A stretch of DNA of 64,000 bases from Sphingopyxis fribergensis (GTDB lineage: Bacteria; Pseudomonadota; Alphaproteobacteria; Sphingomonadales; Sphingomonadaceae), in assembly GCF_000803645.1 (NCBI RefSeq), contig NZ_CP009122.1:4929585-4993584 (forward strand). Direction: 5' to 3'. Both the position numbers and the translations under genes were made by a program. Each line of letters starts with the position of its first letter. The first letter of the stretch is position 1. This document shows positions 9,427 through 17,841 of the stretch, in pieces. Under the pieces are notes generated by a model. The model had not been told where the DNA came from. It saw nothing but the letters and a program-made list of their open reading frames with translations, and did not search any database.

Positions 9427-10875
9427 TCAGAACAGCCCGGGCAGTTCGCGCTGTGCGGCGCTCGGCCGGTCGGGGACCAGCATTTCGGGTTTGGCTAACA
9501 CTGGCGCGCTGCGGCGCTGCGCCGACGCGCCGGCGCTGGCATCGGCGATCCGCGTGGGGCAGGCCCGGCCGGCAAGGAAGTCGATTGCGGCGCTGACCGA
9601 CGCTTCGCGCGCGTCGCCGAGCGGGAGCCTCAGATCATCGCCCGCGGCGCAGCTGTTCGCGATCTTCGGTGCTAGTCCGTCATAATAATCGCCCGCGCCG
9701 GTCGCATTGACCGTCGCGAAGGCGACTACGCGCATGCGGTCGTCGCACTCGGCCTTGTCGAGCGCGATCTGGCCGACCGGCTTGCCATAGGTGTTGCCGC
9801 CGACCAGCGTCATATTGGTGCCGAGGTACGGCAGCATCGAATTGATCACGAGTTCGCTCGCCGATGCGGTCGATCCGGTGCCGATGAACGCGATGCGCGT
9901 CGGCGCGATCGATTGCGCTACGGGCGCGAAGCGATGCTCATCATCTTCGGCGGATTTGGTTGGGCGAAAACGAGTCTGCGAGAAGATTTGCCCCGCGCGA
10001 TTGGCGCCCATCAGGTCGCCCATCAGATTGGCAGTCGAAACGAGGCCGCCGCCATTATATCGGAAATCGACGATGATGTCGGTCACGCCTTGCGCGCCGA
10101 AATCGGCAAAGGCCGCCTTCAGCTGGTCGTCGGCCGACGCGATGAAGGTGCGCAGGTTGAGATAGCCATAGCTGCGCCCACCCTCGGATATGATCTTCGC
10201 GCCATAGCGGTCGGAAATCGGGTCCAGCGAATAGTCTGCCTTCGCCACCGTGACGTCGCGGGTGCCTGCGGCATCGGTGATGCGCAGCACGCGGCTGACC
10301 CCCGGGTCGTTCGGGCCCAGCGCATTGGTGATGCCGGCGGTTCCCTCGGCGTTCACGATGCTCGCGACCGTCCGGAGGTTGCTGCTGTTGGTGCCGATCG
10401 CGACGATCGCGGTGCCGCGGTCGATTCCCGCGGCAAAGGCCGGCGCGCCTTCATAGGCTTCGGCGATGAGTATGCGCTGGTCCACGGCGTCATAGGTCAT
10501 CCGGACCCCGAAACCGGCACTCGATCCGTTGGAAAAGAAGGCATTTTCTTCGGCGATCGATGTGATGTAGGTGAAGAAACGATCCTTGTTCAACGCGCGC
10601 GCCGGGGCGACCAGCGCGTCGATATAGGATTGGACATTGCTATGGCTGGCCGGATTGACGCTCGCGACGTCCCCGGGGAACAGATACCATTCGTCGATCA
10701 CCGTCTTGGCAAAGCTCTGGCGCGAGGCGAGCGCGCAATTGGGGGTCGGCGTGGGGCTGGGTGTCGGCGTGACCGTGACGGGGCCGCCGCTGCTCAAACT
10801 TCCTTCGCCGCCGCATGATGCCAGCATCAGCGCCGCGAGCGTTACGGCCGCGATCGACTGCTTCGACTTCCCCAT
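9427..10875 (-). CDS. S41 family (C-terminal-processing-like) peptidase, lipoprotein
   Basis: Probable periplasmic or outer-membrane serine peptidase. The 482-residue product has a lipoprotein signal with lipobox LASC (lipidated Cys at residue 21), then a Thr/Pro-rich linker. An N-terminal helical part contains DEWYLFP. A PDZ-like segment follows (AYEGAPAFAAGIDRGTAIVAI), then the S41 catalytic region with VDFRYNGGG, GSTASASELV (presumed catalytic Ser) and NTYGKPVGQ (presumed Lys). A cysteine-containing tail follows. ATG 10875 has GGGGGAG about 7 nt upstream. It lies 32 nt after rlmE on the same strand. Confidence 0.88.
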   Translation of the reverse strand: MGKSKQSIAAVTLAALMLASCGGEGSLSSGGPVTVTPTPSPTPTPNCALASRQSFAKTVIDEWYLFPGDVASVNPASHSNVQSYIDALVAPARALNKDRFFTYITSIAEENAFFSNGSSAGFGVRMTYDAVDQRILIAEAYEGAPAFAAGIDRGTAIVAIGTNSSNLRTVASIVNAEGTAGITNALGPNDPGVSRVLRITDAAGTRDVTVAKADYSLDPISDRYGAKIISEGGRSYGYLNLRTFIASADDQLKAAFADFGAQGVTDIIVDFRYNGGGLVSTANLMGDLMGANRAGQIFSQTRFRPTKSAEDDEHRFAPVAQSIAPTRIAFIGTGSTASASELVINSMLPYLGTNMTLVGGNTYGKPVGQIALDKAECDDRMRVVAFATVNATGAGDYYDGLAPKIANSCAAGDDLRLPLGDAREASVSAAIDFLAGRACPTRIADASAGASAQRRSAPVLAKPEMLVPDRPSAAQRELPGLF

Positions 10876-10907
10876 CAAAACTCCCCCCGGTTCGACCCGA
10901 TATTCGA

Positions 10908-11618
10908 CTATTCCGCGTCCACCCCCGCGTCATTGCTCCGGCCCTTGAAACCTTGGGCGATGACATAAAGTTCGGGCGACCCTTTACGGCTCGCGGGCGG
11001 TTTTGCGTGCTTTACCGTTGAAAAATGACGTTTTAGTAAAGTCAGCAGCGTGTGATCGGCCCCACCCGCAAACACCTTGGCCACGAAAGCACCGCCGGGC
11101 AGCAAATTCTGCACCGCGAAATCGGCGGCTGTCTCCGCCAGCCCGATCGTGCGCAGATGATCGGTCTGCTGGTGGCCGACGGTGTTCGCCGCCATGTCCG
11201 AAATGACGAGATCGGGGGCGCTGCCCAGCGCCTCGATCAAGGCATCGGGCGCCGCATCGTCCATGAAATCCATCTCGAGGATTTCGACACCCTCGAGCGG
11301 TTCGCAGTGGAGCAGGTCGATCCCCGCGACGCGCGCGCGCGGGTTCGCCTTGCGCACGACCTGCGACCAACCGCCCGGCGTGATGCCCAGGTCGACGACC
11401 GCGCGCGCTTTCTTGATGAAGCCGAATTTCTCGTCGAGCTCGATCAGCTTGTACGCGGCGCGCGAGCGATATCCCTCGGCCTGCGCGCGGCGCACATAGG
11501 GGTCGTTGAGCTGCCGTTGCAGCCACCGTGTCGACGAGACGCTGCGCTTGCGCGCGGTCTTGACGCGTACGTGCAGGCCGCCGCGGCCGCTGCCGCCCTT
11601 TCCGCCGGCACCGCTCAT
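10908..11618 (-). CDS. rlmE: 23S rRNA (uridine 2552-2'-O)-methyltransferase
   Basis: SAM-dependent 2'-O-methylation of U2552 in 23S rRNA. The 236-residue protein has a glycine-rich N-terminus, then STRWLQRQLNDPYVRRAQ, YRSRAAYKL with the first catalytic lysine, and the SAM site VVDLGITPGGWSQV (alanine-alanine of the usual GAAPGGWSQ replaced by Ile-Thr). LVISDMAANTVGHQQTDH and GGAFVAKVFAGG are the further catalytic regions. ATG 11618 overlaps the ppx stop (ATGA). Confidence 0.94.
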   Translation of the reverse strand: MSGAGGKGGSGRGGLHVRVKTARKRSVSSTRWLQRQLNDPYVRRAQAEGYRSRAAYKLIELDEKFGFIKKARAVVDLGITPGGWSQVVRKANPRARVAGIDLLHCEPLEGVEILEMDFMDDAAPDALIEALGSAPDLVISDMAANTVGHQQTDHLRTIGLAETAADFAVQNLLPGGAFVAKVFAGGADHTLLTLLKRHFSTVKHAKPPASRKGSPELYVIAQGFKGRSNDAGVDAE

Positions 11619-12718
11619 TTGCGATACTCGCGGCGGGTCACGGGAATGTCGCGGCCCTGCATCGCCAGCGTGCGCAAAATGCCTTCGCGGATACCGCGGT
11701 CGGCCACGCCGACGCGCGCGGCAGGCCACAGGTCGATGATGCTTTCCAGGATCGCGCAGCCCGCGACGACCAGATCGGCGCGCTCGCGGCCGATACAGGC
11801 GATTTCGGCGCGGTCGGCGATGCTCGCATCGGCGAGGCGGCGGCTGATGTCGCGCATCGCGTCGGCAGGAACGACCAGCCCGTCGACGGCGCGGCGGTCG
11901 TATCGCGGCAGGTCGAGGAAGACGCTGGCGAGCGTCGTGACGGTGCCGCTGGTGCCGAGCAGCCGCAGTTTCTGCCCCGCGAATTGCTCGGCGCGGTCGG
12001 CGAAGGCGGCAAAGGCGGTGCGTGTCACCTCGCGCATATGCGCATAGGCGGCCTGGCGGCCGGCGAGGCTGTCTTCGGGAAGCGGGGCATGTTCGGTCAG
12101 CGACACGACGCCCCATGGCACGCTGATCCAGTCGTGGATCTGCACGTCATGGTCGGACACATCGACGTGCATGAGCTCGGTGGAGCCGCCGCCGATGTCG
12201 AAGATCAGCGCCGGGCCTTCACCGGGCTCCATCAGGTTGTGGCAGCCGAGGACGGCGAGTCGCGCCTCTTCGGCCGCCGAAATAATATCGAGGACGATGC
12301 CGGTTTCGCGGCGGACGCGGTCGGCCAGTTCTTCGCCATTGGTGGCGCGGCGGCACGCTTCGGTTGCGACCGCACGCGATAGCGAGACATGGCGGCGGCG
12401 CAGCTTGTCGGCGCAGATCGACAGCGCCGCGACGGTGCGGTCCATCGCCGCTTCGCTGATTTTCCCGCTGCCGTGCAGGCCCTCGCCCAGACGCACGATG
12501 CGCGAAAAGGCGTCGATGACGACGAGTTCGCCATTTTGCGGGCGCGCGATCAAAAGCCGGCAATTGTTGGTGCCAAGATCGATGGCTGCATAGCTGCGCG
12601 GCCGCGTGACCGGCATCGGGCGCGCATCGCCGCCTGCCTTGTTCCGTCCTTTTGCCGCCGGCCCTGTTCTTGAACCTGGCCGCGGCGGTCGCCCTGATGG
12701 CGCTGCCATTTGCCGCAT
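11615..12718 (-). CDS. ppx: Ppx/GppA family exopolyphosphatase / pppGpp phosphohydrolase
   Basis: Hydrolyses polyphosphate and/or pppGpp; sequence does not decide between the two. The 367-residue product has a basic, disordered start of about 40 residues, then the ASKHA-fold motifs AAIDLGTNNCRLL, VATEACRRATNG, ISAAEEARL, LIFDIGGGSTEL and LGTSGTVTTLAS. It lacks the long C-terminal HD-like domain of E. coli Ppx, as usual in alphaproteobacteria. Alternative in-frame ATG lies three codons downstream. It is translationally coupled to rlmE, a pairing common in sphingomonads. Confidence 0.9.
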   Translation of the reverse strand: MRQMAAPSGRPPRPGSRTGPAAKGRNKAGGDARPMPVTRPRSYAAIDLGTNNCRLLIARPQNGELVVIDAFSRIVRLGEGLHGSGKISEAAMDRTVAALSICADKLRRRHVSLSRAVATEACRRATNGEELADRVRRETGIVLDIISAAEEARLAVLGCHNLMEPGEGPALIFDIGGGSTELMHVDVSDHDVQIHDWISVPWGVVSLTEHAPLPEDSLAGRQAAYAHMREVTRTAFAAFADRAEQFAGQKLRLLGTSGTVTTLASVFLDLPRYDRRAVDGLVVPADAMRDISRRLADASIADRAEIACIGRERADLVVAGCAILESIIDLWPAARVGVADRGIREGILRTLAMQGRDIPVTRREYRK

Positions 12719-12740
12719 GGCTAGTATAACCTGTTCTGCT

Positions 12741-12766
12741 CACGCGCCCGCAAAAACGCGGGCGTG
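12741..12766. repeat. Perfect hairpin just upstream of ppx
   Basis: CACGCCCGC-type arms enclose a short A-rich loop (CACGCGCCCGC then AAAAAC then GCGGGCGTG on the plus strand). It lies 23 nt upstream of the ppx start, in the probable 5' leader. There is no T-tract, so a terminator is unlikely on either strand; a leader hairpin is possible. Confidence 0.4.
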
Positions 12767-12837
12767 CACTTGGCGCCGAACCTAGTCCTCCCCCGCCATG
12801 TTGGCAAGTCCTCCCCCCGCTGCGCGCTTCGGACAAA

Positions 12838-12872
12838 GAAAACCCCGCCCGGCGGAGGCCGGACGGGGCGAA
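12838..12872 (-). terminator. Rho-independent terminator after the glycine-zipper gene
   Basis: Read on the minus strand: CGCCCCGTCCGGCC, a short loop, then GCCGGGCGGGGTTTTCTTTG. This is a GC-rich hairpin followed by a T-rich run, about 40-70 nt beyond the stop of the gene at 12909. Confidence 0.75.
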
Positions 12873-12908
12873 GGAGGGAAGGAAATTATTGGGGGTCGGG
12901 ACTGCCTC

Positions 12909-13310
12909 TTAACGGCAGCCGTCATTCCCCTTGTCGATCGCGCGGCCGGCGATCGCGCCGACAGCGCCGCCGAGGATCGTGCCGACCGTGCGGTCGCCGC
13001 GGCCGGCAATCTCATGACCGGCAAGGCCGCCTGCGATCGCACCGATCACGGTGCCGCCGGTGCCATTGTCGCACTGGCGATAATTGCGACGGTCACCCCG
13101 GTAATAATTGCGGTTGTTGCGATAATCGCGGCGGTTGCTCTGGCGATAATCGCGGCGGTCGTAACGGCGATCGTCGCGGTCGTAGCGAACATTATAGCTC
13201 GAATAGCCGTCGCGGTCGTAATAGCCGTTCTGCGCCGCAGCGGGAGCCGCCATGCCCAGCGTCGCTGCGGACATCAGGGCGGCGATCGAGAGGGTCATCA
13301 TCTTTTTCAT
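12909..13310 (-). CDS. Glycine-zipper 2TM domain envelope protein
   Basis: Small exported protein of 133 residues. A signal peptide (MKKMMTLSIAALMSAATLGMAAPAAAQ) is followed by an Arg/Asp/Tyr-rich repetitive region (residues 28-80), then a glycine-zipper segment GGTVIGAIAGGLAGHEIAGRG and GTILGGAVGAIAGRAIDKG. This resembles the rickettsial 17-kDa surface antigen and related outer-membrane proteins. The exact role is unknown; these proteins are generally associated with the outer membrane. A terminator follows. It is divergent from the phytase-like gene, with a symmetric sequence element between them. Confidence 0.85.
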   Translation of the reverse strand: MKKMMTLSIAALMSAATLGMAAPAAAQNGYYDRDGYSSYNVRYDRDDRRYDRRDYRQSNRRDYRNNRNYYRGDRRNYRQCDNGTGGTVIGAIAGGLAGHEIAGRGDRTVGTILGGAVGAIAGRAIDKGNDGCR

Positions 13311-13390
13311 TGTCGTTCTCCTTCGTCGTCGTTTGGCCCGTCTGGGCTTTGTCGATGATCATGTTTTGCCCGACTCGCTTTGAGCGAAGC

Positions 13391-13418
13391 CTGAACATCA
13401 TTGTTGGCCAATGTTCAG
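13391..13418. promoter_or_regulatory. Inverted repeat between divergent genes (possible operator)
   Basis: CTGAACAT and ATGTTCAG form perfect 8-bp arms separated by 12 bp. It lies in the 162-nt space between the glycine-zipper gene (minus) and the phytase-like esterase gene (plus). The spacing would suit a dimeric regulator, but no regulator gene is adjacent. Confidence 0.4.
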
Positions 13419-13472
13419 CTTTCTGCGGCGAACCGCTTTCCTTTCTCATGCCGGCGCCCTAACCCCACCGCG

Positions 13473-14474
13473 ATGCGCCGCCTGCTGTTCGCCGCCCTGA
13501 TCTTTGTCGCCGTCGGTCCGATGCCCGGCACCGTCCTGCGTTTTCCCGAAAGCGACCCGACGCAAAGCGCTGCAGCGCGCCCGCTCGTCTTTGCGCCCGC
13601 GAACAGCGGCACGATGCGTTTCGTTCGCGGTTGGCGGCTCGTCAGCCCGCACGGCCGGTTCGGCGGCTTTTCGGCCATTGCGCATATCGCGCCGGGAAAG
13701 TTCGAGCTGATCGGCGACAATGGCCATGCCACCTCGCTGGCGCTCGATTCGCGCGGCGCAATCGCCGCTTTCCGGATTCGCGCGCTGCCTACCCCCGACG
13801 GACATCCGCAGCGCAAGTCGATGGTCGATTCCGAAGCGATGGCGATCGACCCCGAGAGCGGCAAGCGCTGGATCGCGTTCGAGGGAATTAATCAGATATG
13901 GCGCCTCGACTCTCGCCTTTCCACGATCGAATCGCGCCGCGACCTGCCCGCCCGGCCGCAGTGGCCGTCGAAACAGGGGCCAGAGGCGATGGTGCGGCTT
14001 GCCGACGGGCGAACGGTCGTTTTTTCCGAAGGCGCCGACGCTGACCCGCGAGGCCGCGCGGCGCTGATCTATTCCGACGATCCGGCGGCGCCGGGGCCGG
14101 AGCCGATTCGCTTTTTCTATGATCCGGCGGGTCGGGGGCTGGTCAGCGACGCCGCGGCGCTCCCCGATGGGCGCATCCTGATCGTCCACCGGCGGCTCGG
14201 TTTCGACCCGATCTTCACGACGGTGATCGCGATCGTAGACCCGGCAGATATCAAGAAAGACGCCGTCGTGCGGTCGCGAACGATCGGCCGCGTTCCCGCA
14301 CCGCTCGCCGAAAATTATGAGGGCGCGGCGATTTCGGTCGAGCAGGGGCGCACCTGGCTGTGGCTCGTGGCAGACGATAATTTCAACGTCTGGCAGCGCA
14401 GCCTGTTGCTGCAATTCGAGCTGGTGAACCTGCCGCCGAAGAAGCAGCCGGACAGCAAAAAGGCCGCGCGGTAA
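13473..14474 (+). CDS. Esterase-like activity of phytase family protein (secreted)
   Basis: Predicted exported beta-propeller protein of 333 residues, resembling the phytase-like/esterase-like family (PF13449 type). The signal peptide MRRLLFAALIFVAVGPMPG supports the ATG at 13473 over an upstream in-frame start. Family-type segments are FGGFSAIAHIAPGKFELIGDNGH, DSEAMAIDPESGKRWIAFEG, GPEAMVRLADGR and AENYEGAAISVEQGRTWLWLVADDN near the C-terminus. Substrate is not known for this family in general. A bidirectional terminator separates it from rpmB. Confidence 0.8.
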   Translation: MRRLLFAALIFVAVGPMPGTVLRFPESDPTQSAAARPLVFAPANSGTMRFVRGWRLVSPHGRFGGFSAIAHIAPGKFELIGDNGHATSLALDSRGAIAAFRIRALPTPDGHPQRKSMVDSEAMAIDPESGKRWIAFEGINQIWRLDSRLSTIESRRDLPARPQWPSKQGPEAMVRLADGRTVVFSEGADADPRGRAALIYSDDPAAPGPEPIRFFYDPAGRGLVSDAAALPDGRILIVHRRLGFDPIFTTVIAIVDPADIKKDAVVRSRTIGRVPAPLAENYEGAAISVEQGRTWLWLVADDNFNVWQRSLLLQFELVNLPPKKQPDSKKAAR

Positions 14475-14491
14475 GCCGGCGGCCTTTTTGT
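14457..14491. terminator. Bidirectional terminator between phytase-like gene and rpmB
   Basis: AAAAAGGCCGC, loop, then GCGGCCTTTTT: a symmetric hairpin with A-tract on one side and T-tract on the other. It overlaps the last codons of the plus-strand gene and serves the convergent rpmB as well. Confidence 0.8.
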
Positions 14492-14510
14492 TTCAGCGAT
14501 TTGGAAGCGC

Positions 14511-14804
14511 TTAAGCGGCCTTTTCAGCCAGCTTCTTTGCGACTTCCTTCTTCACCTTGCGCGCCGAAGCCGACAACTGGTCGTCGCCGGCCTTCAGCAG
14601 CCAGTTGTCGAGGCCGCCATTATGTTCGACCGTGCGCAGGCCGTGGGTCGACACGCGCATCTTGACGCCCTTGCCGAGCGCGTCCGACAGCAACGTCACA
14701 TTCTGCAGGTTGGGCAGGAAGGTGCGCTTGGTCTTATTGTTGGCGTGGCTCACATTGTGGCCAACCTGGCGGCCCTTGCCGGTCAGTTCGCAGATGCGCG
14801 ACAT
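14511..14804 (-). CDS. rpmB: Large ribosomal subunit protein bL28
   Basis: Ribosomal protein of the 50S subunit, 97 residues. It begins [27 protein letters not shown], the conserved bL28 N-terminus, and this fixes the start at 14804; a GAGGAC-type site lies a few bases upstream. The C-terminal lysine/alanine-rich tail is typical of the alphaproteobacterial form. It has no CXXC zinc motif. Single-gene unit ended by the bidirectional terminator. Confidence 0.97.
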   Translation of the reverse strand: MSRICELTGKGRQVGHNVSHANNKTKRTFLPNLQNVTLLSDALGKGVKMRVSTHGLRTVEHNGGLDNWLLKAGDDQLSASARKVKKEVAKKLAEKAA

Positions 14805-14957
14805 GGTCTTCGTCCTCGTCAAAAAAACTGGGTCAAAAAAATTTCGGATCGGCGTCCGGGCACTTCCCGTAAAACGGGCAGTCAGGACCGGAGTGAGCCG
14901 GGAAAGGCGCGCGCTTATCGGCTTGCAGGAGATTCGTCAAGCGCATAGGCCGCTTTT

Positions 14958-15413
14958 ATGGCCTCATTCCCGCTCCCCGAACCCATGCGCCGCGCGCTCG
15001 ATTTGGCCCGCATCGCCGCGGAATGGGGCGAAGTGCCCGTCGGTGCGGTGATCGTCAAGGAGGGCGCCATCATCGCCGAGGGCCATAACCGCCCGCGCGA
15101 ATCGCACGATCCGACCGCGCACGCCGAAATCGTCGCGATTCGCGCCGCGGCGACAAAGCTCGGCAACGAACGGCTCGACGGTTGTGATTTGTATGTGACG
15201 CTCGAGCCCTGCGCGATGTGCGCCGGTGCCATCGCGCATGCGCGAATCGCGCGGCTCTATTATGGCGCCGACGATCCGAAGGGCGGGGCGGTCGTCCACG
15301 GCCCGCGCACCTTCGCGCAGCCGACGATCCATCATCGGCCCGAAATTTACGATGGGATCGGGGAAGGCGAGGCGGCGGCGCTCCTCCGCGACTTCTTCGC
15401 CGCGCGGCGCTAG
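14958..15413 (+). CDS. tadA: tRNA-specific adenosine deaminase
   Basis: Deaminates wobble adenosine 34 of tRNA-Arg to inosine. The 151-residue protein has GEVPVGAVIV near residue 24, the zinc/catalytic HAE motif near 55 and EPCAMCAGAI near 84. Length is normal. The gene is convergent with the sirtuin gene, and the two stop codons lie within one CTAG palindrome, so the coding regions overlap by 4 nt. Confidence 0.95.
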   Translation: MASFPLPEPMRRALDLARIAAEWGEVPVGAVIVKEGAIIAEGHNRPRESHDPTAHAEIVAIRAAATKLGNERLDGCDLYVTLEPCAMCAGAIAHARIARLYYGADDPKGGAVVHGPRTFAQPTIHHRPEIYDGIGEGEAAALLRDFFAARR

Positions 15414-16111
15414 CCGAGCATCTCGTCGACCCACGCCGGCACCAGCACGCCTGCGGGCCCGTGCCGCGCTTCGTCGAACCAGTGTGAGCCTTGGCTCGGC
15501 TCCATATTAAGTTCGAGTGTGCGTGCGCCCGACGCGCGCGCTTCGCGCACGAAGCCCGCGGCGGGATAGACCGCGCCCGACGTGCCGATCGACACGAACA
15601 GGTCGGCGCGGTTCAGGATATGATAGATGTCCTCCATCCGGTACGGCATTTCGCCGAACCACACGATGTCGGGACGGAGCAGCCCCGCCACGCCGCACGC
15701 CGGACACGCCGGCCGGTCGAGCAGCGGCCCGGTCCACGGCATCCGCGTGTCGCACCCGGTGCACCAAGCATTGAGATGCTCGCCATGCATATGGATCAGC
15801 CGCTTGGCGCCCGCGCGTTCGTGGAGGTCGTCGACATTCTGGGTGACGATCAGCAGCTCGCCCTGCCATGCGGCATCGAGCCGTGCGAGCGCGTCATGCG
15901 CCGCATTGGGCGCCTTGGTCTGGATCGCCTCGCGCCGCATGTCGTAAAAGCGTAGGACAAGGTTGGGATCGCGGGCAAAGGCCTCAGGCGTCGCGACATC
16001 CTCGACGCGGTGCTGTTCCCACAATCCGCCGCCGTCGCGAAAGGTGTCGATGCCGCTTTCGGCCGACACGCCTGCGCCGGTCAGGATCACGATATTGTTG
16101 ATCGGGGGCAC
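15410..16111 (-). CDS. cobB: NAD-dependent protein deacylase, sirtuin (CobB/Sir2 class III type)
   Basis: Removes acyl groups from protein lysines using NAD. The 233-residue product has GAGVSAESGIDTFRD for NAD binding, a YDMR segment matching the Tyr-x-x-Arg pair of desuccinylating sirtuins, QNVDDLHERAG, HMHGE with the catalytic histidine, and two cysteine pairs (CTGC and CPAC) for zinc. I chose GTG at 16111, which has CGGAG 6-7 nt upstream and gives a start just before the Rossmann strand. An ATG 48 nt further upstream would add a non-conserved charged extension. It is not a cobalamin gene despite its symbol. Confidence 0.9.
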   Translation of the reverse strand: MPPINNIVILTGAGVSAESGIDTFRDGGGLWEQHRVEDVATPEAFARDPNLVLRFYDMRREAIQTKAPNAAHDALARLDAAWQGELLIVTQNVDDLHERAGAKRLIHMHGEHLNAWCTGCDTRMPWTGPLLDRPACPACGVAGLLRPDIVWFGEMPYRMEDIYHILNRADLFVSIGTSGAVYPAAGFVREARASGARTLELNMEPSQGSHWFDEARHGPAGVLVPAWVDEMLG

Positions 16112-16229
16112 ATTAACTCCGTTCGTCCTGATCTTGTCGAGGGACCGTTCTTCCTTCAAAGCGGCGGTTTAGCAAGGACGGCCCTTCACCCGGACTGGAT
16201 CCGGCGTCAGGGCAAACGGGGATTTGGGT

Positions 16230-16958
16230 ATGACCAGCATCGGAATTATCGGCAGCGAAGGACGTATGGGCGTCGCGCTCGCAGCCGCGATCGCCGAGGC
16301 GGGGCACAAGCATTGCGGCGTCGACAAGGGCGGGAACGTGCTGAACCTCGCCAGCGACGCCGACGTGCTCGTCGATTTCTCGTCGCCCGACGCGCTCGAG
16401 GCGACGCTCGATGCCTGTGTTGCGGCACGGACCCCGATCGTCATCGGCACGACGGGGCTTGAGGAACGCCATCATTATCTGATCGACGATGCCGCAAAGG
16501 ATATCGCGGTGCTCCAGACGGGCAACACCTCGCTCGGCGTCACGCTGCTCGCGCATCTGGTGCGCGAGGCGGCGACGCGGCTCGATGCCGACTGGGATAT
16601 CGAGATTCTCGAAATGCACCACGGCAAGAAGGTCGACGCGCCGAGCGGCACCGCGCTGCTGCTCGGGCAAGCGGCGGCTGCAGGGCGGGGAATCAGCCTC
16701 GACACAAGCTCCGAACGCGGCCGTGACGGCATGACCGGTGCGCGTGGGCGAGGCAACATCGGCTTCGCGAGCCTGCGCGGCGGCACCGTCGCGGGCGATC
16801 ACGATGTGATCTTCGCCGGCGCCGAGGAAATGATCACCCTGTCGCATCGCGCCGAAAACCGCATGATCTTCGCGCGCGGCGCGGTGCGTGCGGCGCTGTG
16901 GCTGATCCATCAGAAGCCCGATCGCTATACGATGCCGCAGGTGCTGGGGCTGTCGTAA
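16230..16958 (+). CDS. dapB: 4-hydroxy-tetrahydrodipicolinate reductase
   Basis: NAD(P)H-dependent step of lysine and diaminopimelate synthesis. The 242-residue protein starts MTSIGIIGSEGRMG with the dinucleotide-binding glycines, then GTTGL, and the active-site signature EMHHGKKVDAPSGTA near residue 133. GRGNIGFASLRGGTVAGDH follows. The ATG at 16230 is preferred over a TTG two codons upstream. nth follows after 5 nt, probably one transcript. Confidence 0.96.
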   Translation: MTSIGIIGSEGRMGVALAAAIAEAGHKHCGVDKGGNVLNLASDADVLVDFSSPDALEATLDACVAARTPIVIGTTGLEERHHYLIDDAAKDIAVLQTGNTSLGVTLLAHLVREAATRLDADWDIEILEMHHGKKVDAPSGTALLLGQAAAAGRGISLDTSSERGRDGMTGARGRGNIGFASLRGGTVAGDHDVIFAGAEEMITLSHRAENRMIFARGAVRAALWLIHQKPDRYTMPQVLGLS

Positions 16959-16963
16959 CGGCG

Positions 16964-17620
16964 ATGAAGAAAGCCGACATCTTCGAATTCTACCGCCGGC
17001 TCGCGGAACTCAACCCGAGCCCCGAGACCGAGCTGCAATTCGGCAACACCTATCAGTTGCTCGTCGCGGTCGTGCTGTCGGCGCAGGCGACCGACGTCGG
17101 CGTGAACAAGGCGACGCGGCTGCTCTTTCAGGATGTGAAGACGCCGCAGCAAATGATCGACCTCGGCGAAGAGGGGCTCAAGCAGCACATCAAGACGATC
17201 GGGCTGTTCAACGGCAAGGCGAAGAATGTGATCGCGCTCAGCGAAATCCTCGTCCGCGACTTCGGCGGCGCGGTGCCCGCCGACCGCGACACGCTCGTCG
17301 ACCTGCCCGGCGTCGGGCGCAAGACCGCCAATGTCGTGATGAACTGCGCCTTCGGGGCGGAGACCTTCGCGGTCGACACGCATATCTTCCGCGTCGGCAA
17401 CCGCACCGGGCTCGCACCCGGCAAGACGGTGCTCGCGGTCGAAAAACAGCTCGAAAAGAACACGCCGCAGCCCTTCCGGGTCGGCGCGCATCACTGGCTG
17501 ATCCTCCACGGCCGCTATATCTGCAAGGCCCGGACCCCCGAATGCTGGCGCTGCCCGGTCGACGACCTCTGCCGCTACAAGCCCAAGACGCCCGCGCCAA
17601 AGGCAAAGAAAATCGCCTGA
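16964..17620 (+). CDS. nth: Endonuclease III (DNA glycosylase / AP lyase)
   Basis: Base-excision repair of oxidised pyrimidines. The 218-residue protein has LLVAVVLSAQATD near residue 28, the helix-hairpin-helix LPGVGRKTANVV with the catalytic lysine near 117-125, and the FAVDTHIFRVGNR segment with the catalytic aspartate. A C-terminal [4Fe-4S] motif C-x6-C-x2-C-x5-C is present (CKARTPECWRCPVDDLC). It follows dapB closely on the same strand. Confidence 0.97.
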   Translation: MKKADIFEFYRRLAELNPSPETELQFGNTYQLLVAVVLSAQATDVGVNKATRLLFQDVKTPQQMIDLGEEGLKQHIKTIGLFNGKAKNVIALSEILVRDFGGAVPADRDTLVDLPGVGRKTANVVMNCAFGAETFAVDTHIFRVGNRTGLAPGKTVLAVEKQLEKNTPQPFRVGAHHWLILHGRYICKARTPECWRCPVDDLCRYKPKTPAPKAKKIA

Positions 17621-17680
17621 AGCGTTATGGCGACGAACGATCGCCTTGGGGTGATGAGTTGCCCTCAAAATTTCCTCATG

Positions 17681-17751
17681 CTGAACTTGTTTCAGCATCC
17701 CGGCGCTGCGCCGAAGGAAGTGGCGGGCCATGGATGCTGAAACAAGTTCAG
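17681..17751. repeat. REP-like palindrome (family A)
   Basis: CTGAACTTGTTTCAGCATCC at 17681-17700 is matched by its exact reverse complement at 17732-17751. The arms are 20 bp and the loop about 31 bp, itself with the small palindrome GGCGCTGCGCC. It lies in the 221-nt space between nth and the helicase gene. Repeats of this style are common between genes in sphingomonads; it may also terminate the dapB-nth transcript. Confidence 0.85.
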
Positions 17752-17841
17752 GGTGGCGATGGAAGGAATGGCAAACTTCGGTGGATAGCGGACGATGCGA
17801 GAAACGTTGCACGTGCGCCTCTCCCACCCCACGTTCGCAAT

